From Flavobacteriaceae bacterium (GTDB lineage Bacteria; Bacteroidota; Bacteroidia; Flavobacteriales; Flavobacteriaceae), in assembly GCA_029243245.1 (NCBI GenBank), contig JAQWSK010000010.1, positions 1 through 64,000 on the forward strand: a stretch of DNA of 64,000 nt, written 5' to 3'. Both the position numbers and the translations under genes were made by a program. Below the pieces are notes generated by a model that worked only from the letters and a program-made list of their open reading frames with translations, was not told the origin of the DNA and did no database searches. Each line of letters starts with the position of its first letter. The first letter of the stretch is position 1. Shown one piece after another: positions 52,930 through 63,119 of this stretch.

Positions 52930-53499
52930 CTATTTATACAAAACCACAAATAAATACAAATAACACCAAAGAAAATCTAGAAAATGCCAAAATATGACAC
53001 CAAGTTCTATTCCTAATGCATTTTCGCTAGAATATTTACCTTTCAATAGATTAAATGAGATGATAAATAAAACCAATATGCCTGCAATTAGATGTAACAT
53101 ATGTAACAGAACTAAAACATATATGAAAGAAGTAGTTATTGAGCTTTGCGCTCCAGTAAAATAATATCCTGAATCTATAATTTGGCTAAAACCTTTAAAT
53201 TGATAAAAGATAAAAGTGAATGCTAGTAATATTGTTAAAAAAACAAAAATTAATGACTTATTTGAAGAATCTTTAGAATTAAAGTGTTTTGCCAAACTCA
53301 ATGTGACGCTACTTAATATTAAAATAAATGTGCTTATTGTAAATACGAAAGGCATCTCAAAAGAAACAAGCCAGTCAGATCTAGATGAACTAACTACATA
53401 AGCACTTGTTAATCCAGCAAAAGTCATAGTCATACTTACCATGCCAATCAAAAGCATCATTTTTTTTGCTTTAATATTTGTTTTTGCTGATGTCATCAT
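52930..53499 (-). CDS. Cytochrome c oxidase subunit III, short form
   Basis: 189-aa five-helix protein of the same family as the next gene, ending FWHFLDFLWCYLYLFVVLYK with the WHFxDxxW signature. LHMLHLIAGILVLFII is the helix with conserved histidines. The two forms probably sit in the same oxidase or are a split/duplicated module; which is unclear. 12 bp after cyoE. Confidence 0.9.
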   Translation of the reverse strand: MMTSAKTNIKAKKMMLLIGMVSMTMTFAGLTSAYVVSSSRSDWLVSFEMPFVFTISTFILILSSVTLSLAKHFNSKDSSNKSLIFVFLTILLAFTFIFYQFKGFSQIIDSGYYFTGAQSSITTSFIYVLVLLHMLHLIAGILVLFIISFNLLKGKYSSENALGIELGVIFWHFLDFLWCYLYLFVVLYK

Positions 53500-53511
53500 T
53501 GTCTTTTAAAA

Positions 53512-54372
53512 TTAAAATTTATCTAAAATATATATAATTTGAACTGACGTTAAATAAAAAATACTTGTGTACATTAAATCTTTTGCAGCTTTATTAGTTC
53601 TTTGCTTCATAAGTCTAAGTGCAAAAAACAACATTACTAAACCACAAAGAAAAACTAAAAGCCCTCCATAAAGAGAAAGATTCAATGTCCCTGTATATTT
53701 AGTCATTGGCAACAAAGATATAACTACTGTCCAAATAGAATAGAAAACAATTTGAAATGCACTTGCACTATTAGTTTTTCCTGTTGGTAACATTTTAAAA
53801 CCAGCTTTTTTGTAGTCTTTGTCAAACATCCAAGCAAGTGCCCAAAAGTGTGGAAATTGCCAAAAAAATTGAAATAAAAATAAAATTCCCGGCTCTATAC
53901 CAAAACTATTAGTGTATGCAACCCACCCTAACATATAGGGAATTGCTCCAGGAATTGCTCCAACAAAAACAGATAAAGGAGTTACTATTTTTAATGGGGT
54001 ATAAGTAAATAAATACAGACATATTGATATAACTCCAATTATAGCTGTTTTAATATTAATTATATATAATGTCCCTATTCCTAAAATAGATAAAAGCAAT
54101 CCAATAAATAACACTTGAGATGGAGTAATTCTATTTCCCGGAAGAGGTCTATTAGAGGTTCTTTTCATTAAACCATCTCTATTCCTTTCAATTAACTGAT
54201 TAAAAGCATTAGATGCTCCTACCATAGCGTACCCACCAATAAAAAGTAATAAAATAGATTTTATGCTAATTTTATCTGCAGCTAAAAAATATCCTGCTAA
54301 AGATGAAAAAACAACACTTAAAGCAAGTCTGGTTTTAGTTAATTGAAAAAAATCATTAATGGTAAGTTTCAA
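53512..54372 (-). CDS. cyoE: Protoheme IX farnesyltransferase (heme O synthase)
   Basis: Adds farnesyl to heme b for heme-copper oxidases. UbiA-type integral membrane enzyme with nine helices. The prenyl-PP binding region is NAFNQLIERNRDGLMKRTSN, where the first acidic position is Glu, as often in Bacteroidota. FPHFWALAWMFDKDYKKAGFKMLP is the second motif. 286 aa. The start is TTG 54370-54372; no ATG lies between the upstream in-frame stop and the conserved sequence. Heads the oxidase operon. Confidence 0.93.
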   Translation of the reverse strand: MKLTINDFFQLTKTRLALSVVFSSLAGYFLAADKISIKSILLLFIGGYAMVGASNAFNQLIERNRDGLMKRTSNRPLPGNRITPSQVLFIGLLLSILGIGTLYIINIKTAIIGVISICLYLFTYTPLKIVTPLSVFVGAIPGAIPYMLGWVAYTNSFGIEPGILFLFQFFWQFPHFWALAWMFDKDYKKAGFKMLPTGKTNSASAFQIVFYSIWTVVISLLPMTKYTGTLNLSLYGGLLVFLCGLVMLFFALRLMKQRTNKAAKDLMYTSIFYLTSVQIIYILDKF

Positions 54373-54412
54373 GCCTGAAAAATATATAATTATTACTTAG
54401 GATTAATTAACA

Positions 54413-54420
54413 CAAAGATA
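54413..54420 (-). promoter_or_regulatory. -7 box of the oxidase operon
   Basis: Minus-strand TATCTTTG fits TAnnTTTG and lies 40 bp before the cyoE start. No TTG at -33. Confidence 0.4.
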
Positions 54421-54455
54421 ATTCATGTGATATAAAGCACCTATAATAATGTTTC

Positions 54456-54489
54456 TTTTAAATAAAAATCCCAGTCTTAAAACTGGGAT
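54456..54489 (-). terminator. Terminator of tonB
   Basis: Stem ATCCCAGT/ACTGGGAT (54468-54489) with a 6-nt loop, followed on the minus strand by TTTTATTT. Placed just after the tonB stop and before the oxidase operon promoter. Confidence 0.8.
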
Positions 54490-54496
54490 ATAATTA

Positions 54497-55204
54497 TTAG
54501 TTTAATTTAAACGTTATCGGAATAGAGAATGGAACTTTAACCGCTCTTCCTCTTTGTCTACCTGGAGTCATTCTTGGTAATTTGTTTATTATACGTTCTG
54601 CTTCTTTTTCAAGATTTTTGTCAGGTCCTCTCATTCTAACGCTTCCTATCGTTCCATCTCTATTAATAATAAAACTGACATAAACTCTACCTTGAATTCC
54701 CATTTCCTGGGCAATGTCTGGATATCTAAAGACTTTTCTTATATGCTTATTAATTTGTTGCTGAAAACAGTTTCTACGCTCAGACTTTTTAACACCTTCA
54801 CAGCCAGGATAAATCGGGACATCTTCAATAACAGCAAAAGGTACTTCTATGTCATCATATTCTTCTTCAATTTCTACTTCTTCAATTTCTACAATTTCAT
54901 CTTGATCAGTTTCAGTTGATTCAATTACAGTTTCTTCAACTTCCTCCTCATCCTCTACAACTTCAATAACTTCAGGTGCTGGTGGCGGAGGTGCTGGAGG
55001 TGGTGGAGTTTTAATTTGTTCAGTGATTGGAACATCTTCATCATCTTCATTGTCAATACTTAAAGCCTCATAATCATAAACTGTAGCATATGTTTTCCAT
55101 TCAATGGCACGCCAAGTAAATAGTAAAATAAATGCTAAACCCATAACAAAATAGAGTGAACTATTTTTTGAGTGATCAGCATTTGGATTCTTTTTTAGTT
55201 TCAT
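54497..55204 (-). CDS. TonB energy transducer
   Basis: 235 aa. N-terminal cytoplasmic part and one anchor helix (SLYFVMGLAFILLFTWRA), a Pro run (PPPPAPPPPAPE), a long Glu/Val/Ile-rich acidic spacer (about 80-120), and the C-terminal TonB domain (YPDIAQEMGIQGRVYVSFIINRDGTIG, ending VPFSIPITFKLN). Transmits proton-motive force to outer-membrane receptors such as the one at 14416. No ExbBD genes nearby. Confidence 0.93.
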   Translation of the reverse strand: MKLKKNPNADHSKNSSLYFVMGLAFILLFTWRAIEWKTYATVYDYEALSIDNEDDEDVPITEQIKTPPPPAPPPPAPEVIEVVEDEEEVEETVIESTETDQDEIVEIEEVEIEEEYDDIEVPFAVIEDVPIYPGCEGVKKSERRNCFQQQINKHIRKVFRYPDIAQEMGIQGRVYVSFIINRDGTIGSVRMRGPDKNLEKEAERIINKLPRMTPGRQRGRAVKVPFSIPITFKLN

Positions 55205-55299
55205 TCTTGGACGTTTGAAGATGCTAATCTAAAAAAAAAATGTAAAAACAACCTCATTAAATTTATCAATGTTCAAACAAAATACTATTAAAACATCCA

Positions 55300-55683
55300 T
55301 TAATTACCTTTTAGCAACTTCTCATATCCTTCAGAATCAAGTAAAGAATCCATTTCTTCTATATTTGTTGCTTTGATTTTTATCATCCACCCATCTCCAT
55401 ATGGATCATTGTTAACAAGTTCAGGGGTTGCTTCAAGTTCCTTATTAAAAGAATTTATAACTCCTGAAATTGGCATAAAAAGATCAGAAACAGTTTTAAC
55501 GGCCTCAACTGTTCCAAAAACAGCTTCAATCTCTAAATTTTTATTCTCTGTATCTACCTCAACATAAACTATGTCTCCAAGTTCACTTTGAGCAAAATCA
55601 GTAATACCAACTGTTACTTCTTCTCCATCTAATAAAACCCATTCGTGATCTTTTGTGTATTTTAAATTTTTTGGGGCATTCAT
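55300..55683 (-). CDS. gcvH: Glycine cleavage system H protein
   Basis: Lipoyl carrier of the glycine cleavage complex, 127 aa. Lipoylated Lys is K63 in GTVEAVKTVSD. LKYTKDHEWV at the N terminus and PYGDGWMIKIKATN near the C terminus are typical. Stands 52 bp after sprA, a frequent Flavobacteriia arrangement. Confidence 0.97.
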   Translation of the reverse strand: MNAPKNLKYTKDHEWVLLDGEEVTVGITDFAQSELGDIVYVEVDTENKNLEIEAVFGTVEAVKTVSDLFMPISGVINSFNKELEATPELVNNDPYGDGWMIKIKATNIEEMDSLLDSEGYEKLLKGN

Positions 55684-55702
55684 TGATTAGTTTTTAAAAA
55701 AA

Positions 55703-55710
55703 CAAATGTA
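55703..55710 (-). promoter_or_regulatory. -7 box of gcvH
   Basis: Minus-strand TACATTTG fits TAnnTTTG and ends 19 bp before the gcvH ATG. No TTG at -33. Confidence 0.45.
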
Positions 55711-55735
55711 ATATTTTAGCATTATTATTTATATT

Positions 55736-58700
55736 TTAATTGCCAAAATTGTATCTAATAGTTATACCAGACCTTATTGTCGTTTGAGGAAAAGCTGTCG
55801 AAATTGCAAATTCAGAAAAATTATGATCATAAAACAGAAGAGCTGTGAAATTTTGAGAGATAGAATAGTCTGAACTGAATTTTATTGAAAGTTGAGTCTG
55901 TCCAGCGGTAACCTGATTATTGTCATATTCCAAATTTCTGAGAATAGTTTGATTTTTTCTATATGAAATATCAGCTTTTATATTCAAATCTCCTTTTAAA
56001 GTTGAACGCCTACCACCTATTCTTGTATTCATTGTGAGGTTTTTAAACCTATATCCAAATCCTATGATATATTCATTTCCAAATGATTCAGTAAGAAGAC
56101 TATTATCTAGGCTTAAAGATAAAGCCCTGTCTTTTTTTAACTCAGCAAGTAATTTAAATGAATTCTTTAACTCAATGTCTAATCTTATTAAAGGATTAAA
56201 CTGTTCTACCAGGTTTATGTTTGAAAATATTCTTTTATTAATATAATTTCCTGCACCATCTATTTTATCTAAATTATTTGAATCAAAATCTAAATTTGCC
56301 TGAAAATTATTTATTGTATAGCTTGCTCTATATCCGTGAGAAAGAGTAAATCTTTGAAAAATTTTTTTGAATGATTTTAAATTATTAAATCCAGTAAATT
56401 TCATATTCCAATTAGGTAAAGAGCTTTTATTCAAAGGATCTGTTTTAACTTCTTCAGGAGGTATGCCAGTATATGCTGAAATAAAAGCTCCGATTAAAAC
56501 TAACTGATTATTTTTTCCATATCCAATTGGAAATCCATCATCATCGATTTCTTGATTCGTTATTTCTGAAGTAGCAGCTAATCGAGTTGCAATTTTAATT
56601 CTGTTATTTCTAAAAGTTTCAAAAACAGGGTTAAATGTCCCGTCAGATGATTTAAAAGCAGTCTTTAAAAGGATTGTTGATGTGCCAAAATTACCGTGAA
56701 AATTAGGGTTTAGAGGCACATACTCAAGATCTTCAACCCTATAGTTTTCAGAACTATTTTCTGAGTAATTGTTTTCCAAATTAAAATCAACAACTAAATC
56801 TTTAAATGGCGACCATTGGGCAGCAATATTTAGACTATTATTATGAACCTGTGTAAATGATTGATTAAAGTTTGGAAAATTTGTTAACCAGCCATTTCTA
56901 GCAACTTCATATCTAATATCAGCTTGATCTCCAAATGTAAACCCAATAGAGGGCTTGATTGATCCAATAAATCCGGTGGAAGGAATATATCCAGGAAGAA
57001 CCATTCCATTGTTTTCCGAATAATTAAACTGTATACGTTTTAAAGTATTTAAAACATCAACTACTAACTTTATATTTTTTTTGGATTTTTTGCTTAAAAC
57101 TTTGGGGTTTTTCTTTTTTAATTTTTCTTTTTTATTAATTACAGGTGTGAATTTATTTTGATCTGTCAATTTTAATAGTGAATATAATTTTTGAAATGAA
57201 ATCGCTCCCGATAGAGTTTTAGTATTAGCATTCTGAATAGTATTTACACCTCCTAACACATCCCCGTTTTCAGAAACTACATTTGCTAGGGCTTGAGAAC
57301 CTCTTTGCCAATTAAAATCTCCTGTGTAATTATAATTTCCATCTATAAAGCTTAAAAATGGTATGTATCTAAAAGGTAATTTATAGTTTACAGATAATGA
57401 CTGTGAATGATTATTTGTTTCTCCTAAACTCCATATATTATTATATATTGGATTTCTATATTTTTTATTAAAAGAAGGATCTGAATCTCTAATAATTCTA
57501 TTATTAGTTGCGGAAAAACTTAATCTTAACGATTTAGTCAGATTATGGTTGATTTTATAATTCCAGTCAAATAAAAAATTGCTTTGCTCTAAATCAGGGA
57601 GAGACAATTGCTTGGTTGCGTCTATATTTTCATTATATACTTCTCTAAATCTTTGTGTTCTATAACTTCTATTAATTCTTGATGAAATTGCAATATTATT
57701 TGGTAAAGGATTAAGATTTATCTCCTTCAGCCACTGCCAGTATTTTTTTTGACTAAATATTTTGATTTTAGAAAAAGGTTGTATTTCAAGTTTATTGAAT
57801 GCATATCCATAATTTGCTGAAAGAAGCAAATCTGAATTTTTTTGATTTTCAATTTCATAGTCATGGTGTTGTGTTTCATTGTATGCATACGAAAAGTCAA
57901 AGTTTTCTAGACTATACATTCTTGTTTTATTTTCACCAGAGCCTAGTTTTCTTACCCCAATTAGACTTACACTTTTTCTTTTAGTGTAATCAATTGCCTG
58001 ATTTCTAATAGAATCTTTTTGAGAATTTCTAGTTGACGTATCTAACCTGTCTTTTAATAAAATGTCTTGATAAAAGGGATCATATTCAGGCGTAATTATT
58101 GTTTCACCTAGGCCAAAATTAATTGGTAATTGTATACCCCATTTTTTTGGCAACAACTTACCCATGTTTAATTCAGAAAGCAGATCGTATTGAGAAACAG
58201 CTTCTCTATTCCTTTGATTTGGAGACTGGTCAATAGTTCCAAAGCCTACAGTTGAAAAACGACCAGTGGCTGAAATAGAAGCAAGGTCGGCAATATTAGC
58301 ATCCATGGATCCAATTGCAGCCCATCCTCCTTGAGAATCAATACCAGCTATTCGAAGTTCATTAAACCAAACCTCTCCGCAAAGAGATTGACCTAAATTA
58401 GTTGATGGGTTTTTTACACCAATCATTAAACTTCTTATATTACCTAAAGACGGATTTCCCTTTATAGCAAATTTATATTTCTTTGATCCAGGCAAATCAC
58501 TTATTGAGCTAAACTCTTCAATTAAATTTAATTCCTCATCAAAATAAGATACTCCTCCGAGAGTAAGTCTTTGAAGAGCTCTAGCTTTTAGTTTAGCTAG
58601 TAAATCAAGTGAAACTTCTATAGAGTTTTGATCAGGAATCCAAACTGCTTCAGCGCTTAATTTATTTGAAATATTTGATTCATATTCTGTTGGTTTGAGT

Positions 58701-61700
58701 GGTATTTCAATTTGGTAAAAATTATCTTTATAATCACTTCCAATTCGAACAAATGCGACTAATCGATCGTCAAATGCTTCACTTGATCCTTCCCCAGGTA
58801 ATGGATTTTTTCCAGGAATTGATTCTGCATGAAGAAACATTCTGATTTTTTTGTACTGCCTCAAGTCAATTTCAACATTTTTAAAGATTCCTCTTGAATC
58901 CATCGGCTGAAGATCACAAATTCTAAAAGATAATGACTGTTCATTTTGCCTAACAATCGTATTATTATTATTTATTTGTTCACGTTGAATTGTAGGGGGT
59001 AGGATATAGTTTATTGGGGTTCTGTTTTCATTTTCTAGAATATTTACTGTAGTTATATCAACTGTTGTGTTTTTATGATCAACTATGTTTTCATTAAGCC
59101 CTCTATTATATCTCCTCCAATCTCCCCTGACCAAATCCAAAGTTCCAAAACGAAAAACCGTTGGTTGATCAAAGCCTCTTAAAGCCATTCGCATAAATCT
59201 AATTGATCTTAAGTCTTGAATATTATTAATTGATTCAAAATAGTTTGAGTAATTAGAAGACTCATAATATTCCTTTTTTACAGGAACTTTAAACTGTATC
59301 CATCTTGTTGTTATTTTATCTCCATTTGGCAGATCAACATTCACATTTTCTCGAACATCTGTAATGAAAGGATGGTTTCCTACTGTCATTGATTTAAAAA
59401 TAGGGATTCTATACTCAAAATAACTATCAATTGTATTCATGCTTTGATCCTGATTAATATCCTCACTATCAGGCTGGGTAGTACTTCCTCTATCTACATT
59501 GGAAAATGCTATTGGTGAATTTCCTTGAGTTCCGTTATAATTTTTATATCTATTTAAAACACCTCCTTCAGCAGAGACAAAATATTTATAATTGTCTCCA
59601 GCAGGATCATCTTCAGGGCCATTAGTATATACGTTTTTTTCTTCTAAATCAGACAAACCGTCAAGACCTAAATCTTGTAAAACTCTATCCTCCTCAACCG
59701 TGTTAAATGCATATAAAAGTGACTGAGTAGCTGGTACTTTTCCCCATGATGTAGTTTGAATCAAATTTTCTTCTCCAGAACCAGGAAGTCCATTTTCATA
59801 TTGCTTTCTTCCGTCTTTCAAAATATCTTCAGAAATATTTCCGAGATGAAAAACAAGTTCTCCTAATTCATCTTGATTTTCTGGTGTCTCTGAAAAAGTG
59901 TCTAATAACCAAAACTCTATAAACTCCACATTAGATTGCTCAAAATTAGTAGAGCTAATTGGTCTTATTATACTTGACCAGTTTTCAGATAAATTAGATT
60001 GAAAAATTCCGTTATTAGAATTATTATATGGTCCTTTTTCATTTGGGTAATATGCTAAATCAAAAGTTTGCTGAACTGTTGAAGAACCTTGGACTAAATC
60101 TTGTTCAGGAAAAATTTCATTAATAAAAATTCTTCTGGTTGTATTTAATGAAATATCATTATTATTAATTCCATCTGGTCGACTATTTGTGTAAAAGATT
60201 GGATCTATTGAATACCATGCCAATTTAGCTCTTCCATAACCAGAGGCAATATCATTATTTGACAATCCTGATCCTTTAAAATTTTTATGAGGTACGCTTC
60301 CTAATTTCCATGAAGTAAAACCTTTAATATCAATATTTGTCTGGGCTCCTTCAAAATCATCTATATAAACATTTGCTTCGCCATCAAGGTTTGTGTTTCT
60401 AGGATTTCCTGAAATTAATGATGCCACTTCCCCTCGAAAAGATAATGTTGATGGTATCTCTGTTTGAAGTGATGGAACTCTATTGATTAATCTTGTTAAA
60501 AATGGTAATTCAGTTGAAAAGTTAGTATTAAAACCAATCATTGTATTATTTACTGGCTCAGTTCCATAATTTGCTTTTTGTGTCAAAGGAGTTTCATTCA
60601 AGTTTAAAAATGTTCCTCCAACTACTACTTTTTCATTAATTTGATGCTCTATGTTTATTCCAGCAAACCTTTTGTTTTGCTGATTGAAAAAAGAATTATT
60701 TTCCAAGGAAATAGAAATTGGAATATTTGATGCTTTTAATCCAGGATCAAGAATTTTAACTCTACCTATGTCATAATTAACTGTATAATCAATTCCTTCT
60801 TGTAACAATCTTCCACCTGCAGTAACTTTAACAGATCCTCTTGGTATATTAAAAGCTCCGACAGAAATTCCATCATCTCCAGTTGATGAATATCTTCCTT
60901 TTAATTGAAATTTATTTTTTTCGGAAATTTCGAATGCTGCAGCCTTGGTTAAAGAATACATTTCTTTAAAAACATATTGTTTTTGATTATTATTAAATGT
61001 GTTTTCTTGATTGTAATTTTCAATTCCATTTCCGCTCTTTAAAACATTAAATAAAAATGATCCGAAAGGCTCAACTTGAGGGAAAATTATTCTTCCCAAT
61101 TGAGGGTCAATTGTGATACCTGGAACATAATCAAAAAAACCATCTCCTTCATCAACAGGATCTTGATATAAATTAAGCTTATCGAGTCCAAAAGTCCTCA
61201 ATAGAACCTGATTTTCAAGATTTATTGGCCAACTGTCTTGATCTACAGGACTAATATAATTAATAGGTGAAGGGTCTATATATAAAATATTTAACTTAAA
61301 ATCTTCTTCTGACAGATCAAATGCCCCTGTGCTATATATATTTTTCATCATTAAATTCCAAATAGGCTCTGTCACATCAGTTAAATTACTCTTTAAAAGT
61401 TTTGTTACTAGACTATTATTATTTAATTGTTGATTGTCAGAGCTAGAAACAGTAGTTCCTGGAATACTTCCATTAGCAAATTCTCCAACTTGATAAACCT
61501 TTCCATTATATGTATACTGAAAAGCAACTGATAAAACTTCATCATTACTCAAACGTTGATTTAGTGATATATATCCTAGTATAGGATTTAAAGTAAATTC
61601 GTTTTCATTTAGTTTTCTTGCGCTCTCAAGAATAGCATAATCAATACCTTCTTTAAACTTTTGATTTTCTATTCCAAAACCAGATTGAACTGTTGAAATA

Positions 61701-63118
61701 TCTCTAATATCTTCTGTTAAAATCCCGCCATCATTAATTAACATTGGACTTAAATTATTTGCTGCGTTCTCTGGAAAAAACCCATCAGAGGATCCAATAA
61801 AAAAATTGGATATTTCTGATCCTAGACTAGTGTTTTCAATTTTTTTCTCACCAAGATCCTGAAGCGCTATAACATTCCTAATATTTTGAGTTTGAGAGCC
61901 TCTGTTTGTTACCCAAATCTCTATTCTATTGATTTGAATATTAGAATTAATATAAGGATATGTTTGCAAGGCTAAATCATATTGATCTCTGAAAAATTGA
62001 CTCAAAAAATAATGCCTATCTTCCTCATAATCCAAAGCAAAAATTTCAAATTGTTGAACTGTACCACCTCCCTGAGAAACTATCTGTTGAGATTGAGACC
62101 GTTGTTCAGAAAAAACTGCAGTTATAATGGTTTTTCCAAATTTCAAATCAGTTCTAACTCCAAACAAACTTTGAGCGCCCTGAATAAGATTACTATTAAG
62201 TGGCATACTGATGTTTCCAATATCTATATTTTGTAATATACCATCTTCTGTCACTTTACCGTCTAGATAATCAGCAACATCGTTACCTAATGCTGATGGA
62301 TTATCTTTATATGCAGATCCTCTATTTTTGAGATCTTGTATTTTATTTTTTGCATCTCTCAACTCTTCTTCTGTGTCTCTTATTTTATTTTCTAAATCAG
62401 AAAACTTTTCAATGAAAGAATTTGATGATTGTGTGTTTAAATCTTTATAAAAACTAAATGCTTCCCTAGCTTTTGGAGGATTAAACTGAACTTTAATTAA
62501 ATTTTGAAAATCAAAGGTTGATTCGGTATCATAATTTGCCGTTAATTGAAGTCTATCTCCAATTTTTCCTAATAGACTTAAAGTGATTCTTTGATCAAAA
62601 TCAAAGCTAAAACTACTTCTGTTTCGAGGAGATGCCGCAGGGTTATCATTTTTCTGGTATCTAACTCCAAGATCTACACCAATTGAACCCTGAGGGTTTA
62701 TATCAATTACATTACTACCAAATATGCTTTGAAAATATTTATTATTTACATAAAGTTCAGGTAATAAATTTTTTTGGGCATCTTCTAATCCAGAAGAAAT
62801 ACCATTTAAAGTTTGAGTTTTTTGCTTAAAATAGGTTTTTAAATTTTGTTTTAAAATCCACTTTTCATATTCCTTAGGGCTAAGAACTAAAGGAGTATTA
62901 ATTGGATAGTCTCCTATTGATTTTGATAAATAATACTTTTCAGTAATTGGATCATACCTATATGTTTTATCAATAATAGAAGATTCCGGAAATGAAATTT
63001 TAATTTTATTGATTGAATCCTGATCAACAATATTTTGGGAATAAGAATTAAGCCCAAAAAACAGAAGAGCTATGAGAAAATATAATTTAACAAAAACTTG
63101 ACGATTAATCAAAGGCAC
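55736..63118 (-). CDS. sprA: SprA/Sov, type IX secretion translocon and gliding motility protein
   Basis: Giant outer-membrane pore of the type IX secretion system (36-strand barrel in Flavobacterium johnsoniae), also required for gliding. 2460 aa, in the normal size range. The signal peptide is in the first 28 residues (KLYFLIALLFFGLNSYSQ), a coiled coil lies near 235-265 (Glu/Lys/Asp-rich), repeated SprA N-type blocks (ISLTANYDTEST-like beta, GRVEF-like), and the C terminus ends with strand FALLFYDHNFSEF and RSGITIRYNFGN. GTG start, one base after the ruvA stop. Works with the porG-like protein and serves the sorting-domain protease. Confidence 0.95.
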   Translation of the reverse strand: MPLINRQVFVKLYFLIALLFFGLNSYSQNIVDQDSINKIKISFPESSIIDKTYRYDPITEKYYLSKSIGDYPINTPLVLSPKEYEKWILKQNLKTYFKQKTQTLNGISSGLEDAQKNLLPELYVNNKYFQSIFGSNVIDINPQGSIGVDLGVRYQKNDNPAASPRNRSSFSFDFDQRITLSLLGKIGDRLQLTANYDTESTFDFQNLIKVQFNPPKAREAFSFYKDLNTQSSNSFIEKFSDLENKIRDTEEELRDAKNKIQDLKNRGSAYKDNPSALGNDVADYLDGKVTEDGILQNIDIGNISMPLNSNLIQGAQSLFGVRTDLKFGKTIITAVFSEQRSQSQQIVSQGGGTVQQFEIFALDYEEDRHYFLSQFFRDQYDLALQTYPYINSNIQINRIEIWVTNRGSQTQNIRNVIALQDLGEKKIENTSLGSEISNFFIGSSDGFFPENAANNLSPMLINDGGILTEDIRDISTVQSGFGIENQKFKEGIDYAILESARKLNENEFTLNPILGYISLNQRLSNDEVLSVAFQYTYNGKVYQVGEFANGSIPGTTVSSSDNQQLNNNSLVTKLLKSNLTDVTEPIWNLMMKNIYSTGAFDLSEEDFKLNILYIDPSPINYISPVDQDSWPINLENQVLLRTFGLDKLNLYQDPVDEGDGFFDYVPGITIDPQLGRIIFPQVEPFGSFLFNVLKSGNGIENYNQENTFNNNQKQYVFKEMYSLTKAAAFEISEKNKFQLKGRYSSTGDDGISVGAFNIPRGSVKVTAGGRLLQEGIDYTVNYDIGRVKILDPGLKASNIPISISLENNSFFNQQNKRFAGINIEHQINEKVVVGGTFLNLNETPLTQKANYGTEPVNNTMIGFNTNFSTELPFLTRLINRVPSLQTEIPSTLSFRGEVASLISGNPRNTNLDGEANVYIDDFEGAQTNIDIKGFTSWKLGSVPHKNFKGSGLSNNDIASGYGRAKLAWYSIDPIFYTNSRPDGINNNDISLNTTRRIFINEIFPEQDLVQGSSTVQQTFDLAYYPNEKGPYNNSNNGIFQSNLSENWSSIIRPISSTNFEQSNVEFIEFWLLDTFSETPENQDELGELVFHLGNISEDILKDGRKQYENGLPGSGEENLIQTTSWGKVPATQSLLYAFNTVEEDRVLQDLGLDGLSDLEEKNVYTNGPEDDPAGDNYKYFVSAEGGVLNRYKNYNGTQGNSPIAFSNVDRGSTTQPDSEDINQDQSMNTIDSYFEYRIPIFKSMTVGNHPFITDVRENVNVDLPNGDKITTRWIQFKVPVKKEYYESSNYSNYFESINNIQDLRSIRFMRMALRGFDQPTVFRFGTLDLVRGDWRRYNRGLNENIVDHKNTTVDITTVNILENENRTPINYILPPTIQREQINNNNTIVRQNEQSLSFRICDLQPMDSRGIFKNVEIDLRQYKKIRMFLHAESIPGKNPLPGEGSSEAFDDRLVAFVRIGSDYKDNFYQIEIPLKPTEYESNISNKLSAEAVWIPDQNSIEVSLDLLAKLKARALQRLTLGGVSYFDEELNLIEEFSSISDLPGSKKYKFAIKGNPSLGNIRSLMIGVKNPSTNLGQSLCGEVWFNELRIAGIDSQGGWAAIGSMDANIADLASISATGRFSTVGFGTIDQSPNQRNREAVSQYDLLSELNMGKLLPKKWGIQLPINFGLGETIITPEYDPFYQDILLKDRLDTSTRNSQKDSIRNQAIDYTKRKSVSLIGVRKLGSGENKTRMYSLENFDFSYAYNETQHHDYEIENQKNSDLLLSANYGYAFNKLEIQPFSKIKIFSQKKYWQWLKEINLNPLPNNIAISSRINRSYRTQRFREVYNENIDATKQLSLPDLEQSNFLFDWNYKINHNLTKSLRLSFSATNNRIIRDSDPSFNKKYRNPIYNNIWSLGETNNHSQSLSVNYKLPFRYIPFLSFIDGNYNYTGDFNWQRGSQALANVVSENGDVLGGVNTIQNANTKTLSGAISFQKLYSLLKLTDQNKFTPVINKKEKLKKKNPKVLSKKSKKNIKLVVDVLNTLKRIQFNYSENNGMVLPGYIPSTGFIGSIKPSIGFTFGDQADIRYEVARNGWLTNFPNFNQSFTQVHNNSLNIAAQWSPFKDLVVDFNLENNYSENSSENYRVEDLEYVPLNPNFHGNFGTSTILLKTAFKSSDGTFNPVFETFRNNRIKIATRLAATSEITNQEIDDDGFPIGYGKNNQLVLIGAFISAYTGIPPEEVKTDPLNKSSLPNWNMKFTGFNNLKSFKKIFQRFTLSHGYRASYTINNFQANLDFDSNNLDKIDGAGNYINKRIFSNINLVEQFNPLIRLDIELKNSFKLLAELKKDRALSLSLDNSLLTESFGNEYIIGFGYRFKNLTMNTRIGGRRSTLKGDLNIKADISYRKNQTILRNLEYDNNQVTAGQTQLSIKFSSDYSISQNFTALLFYDHNFSEFAISTAFPQTTIRSGITIRYNFGN

Positions 63119-63119
63119 T

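Noticed and set aside
53512-54372. Inactivated heme O synthase because the first Asp of the prenyl-binding motif is Glu
   Set aside because: The Glu variant is frequent in Bacteroidota and the second Asp and all other motifs are present.
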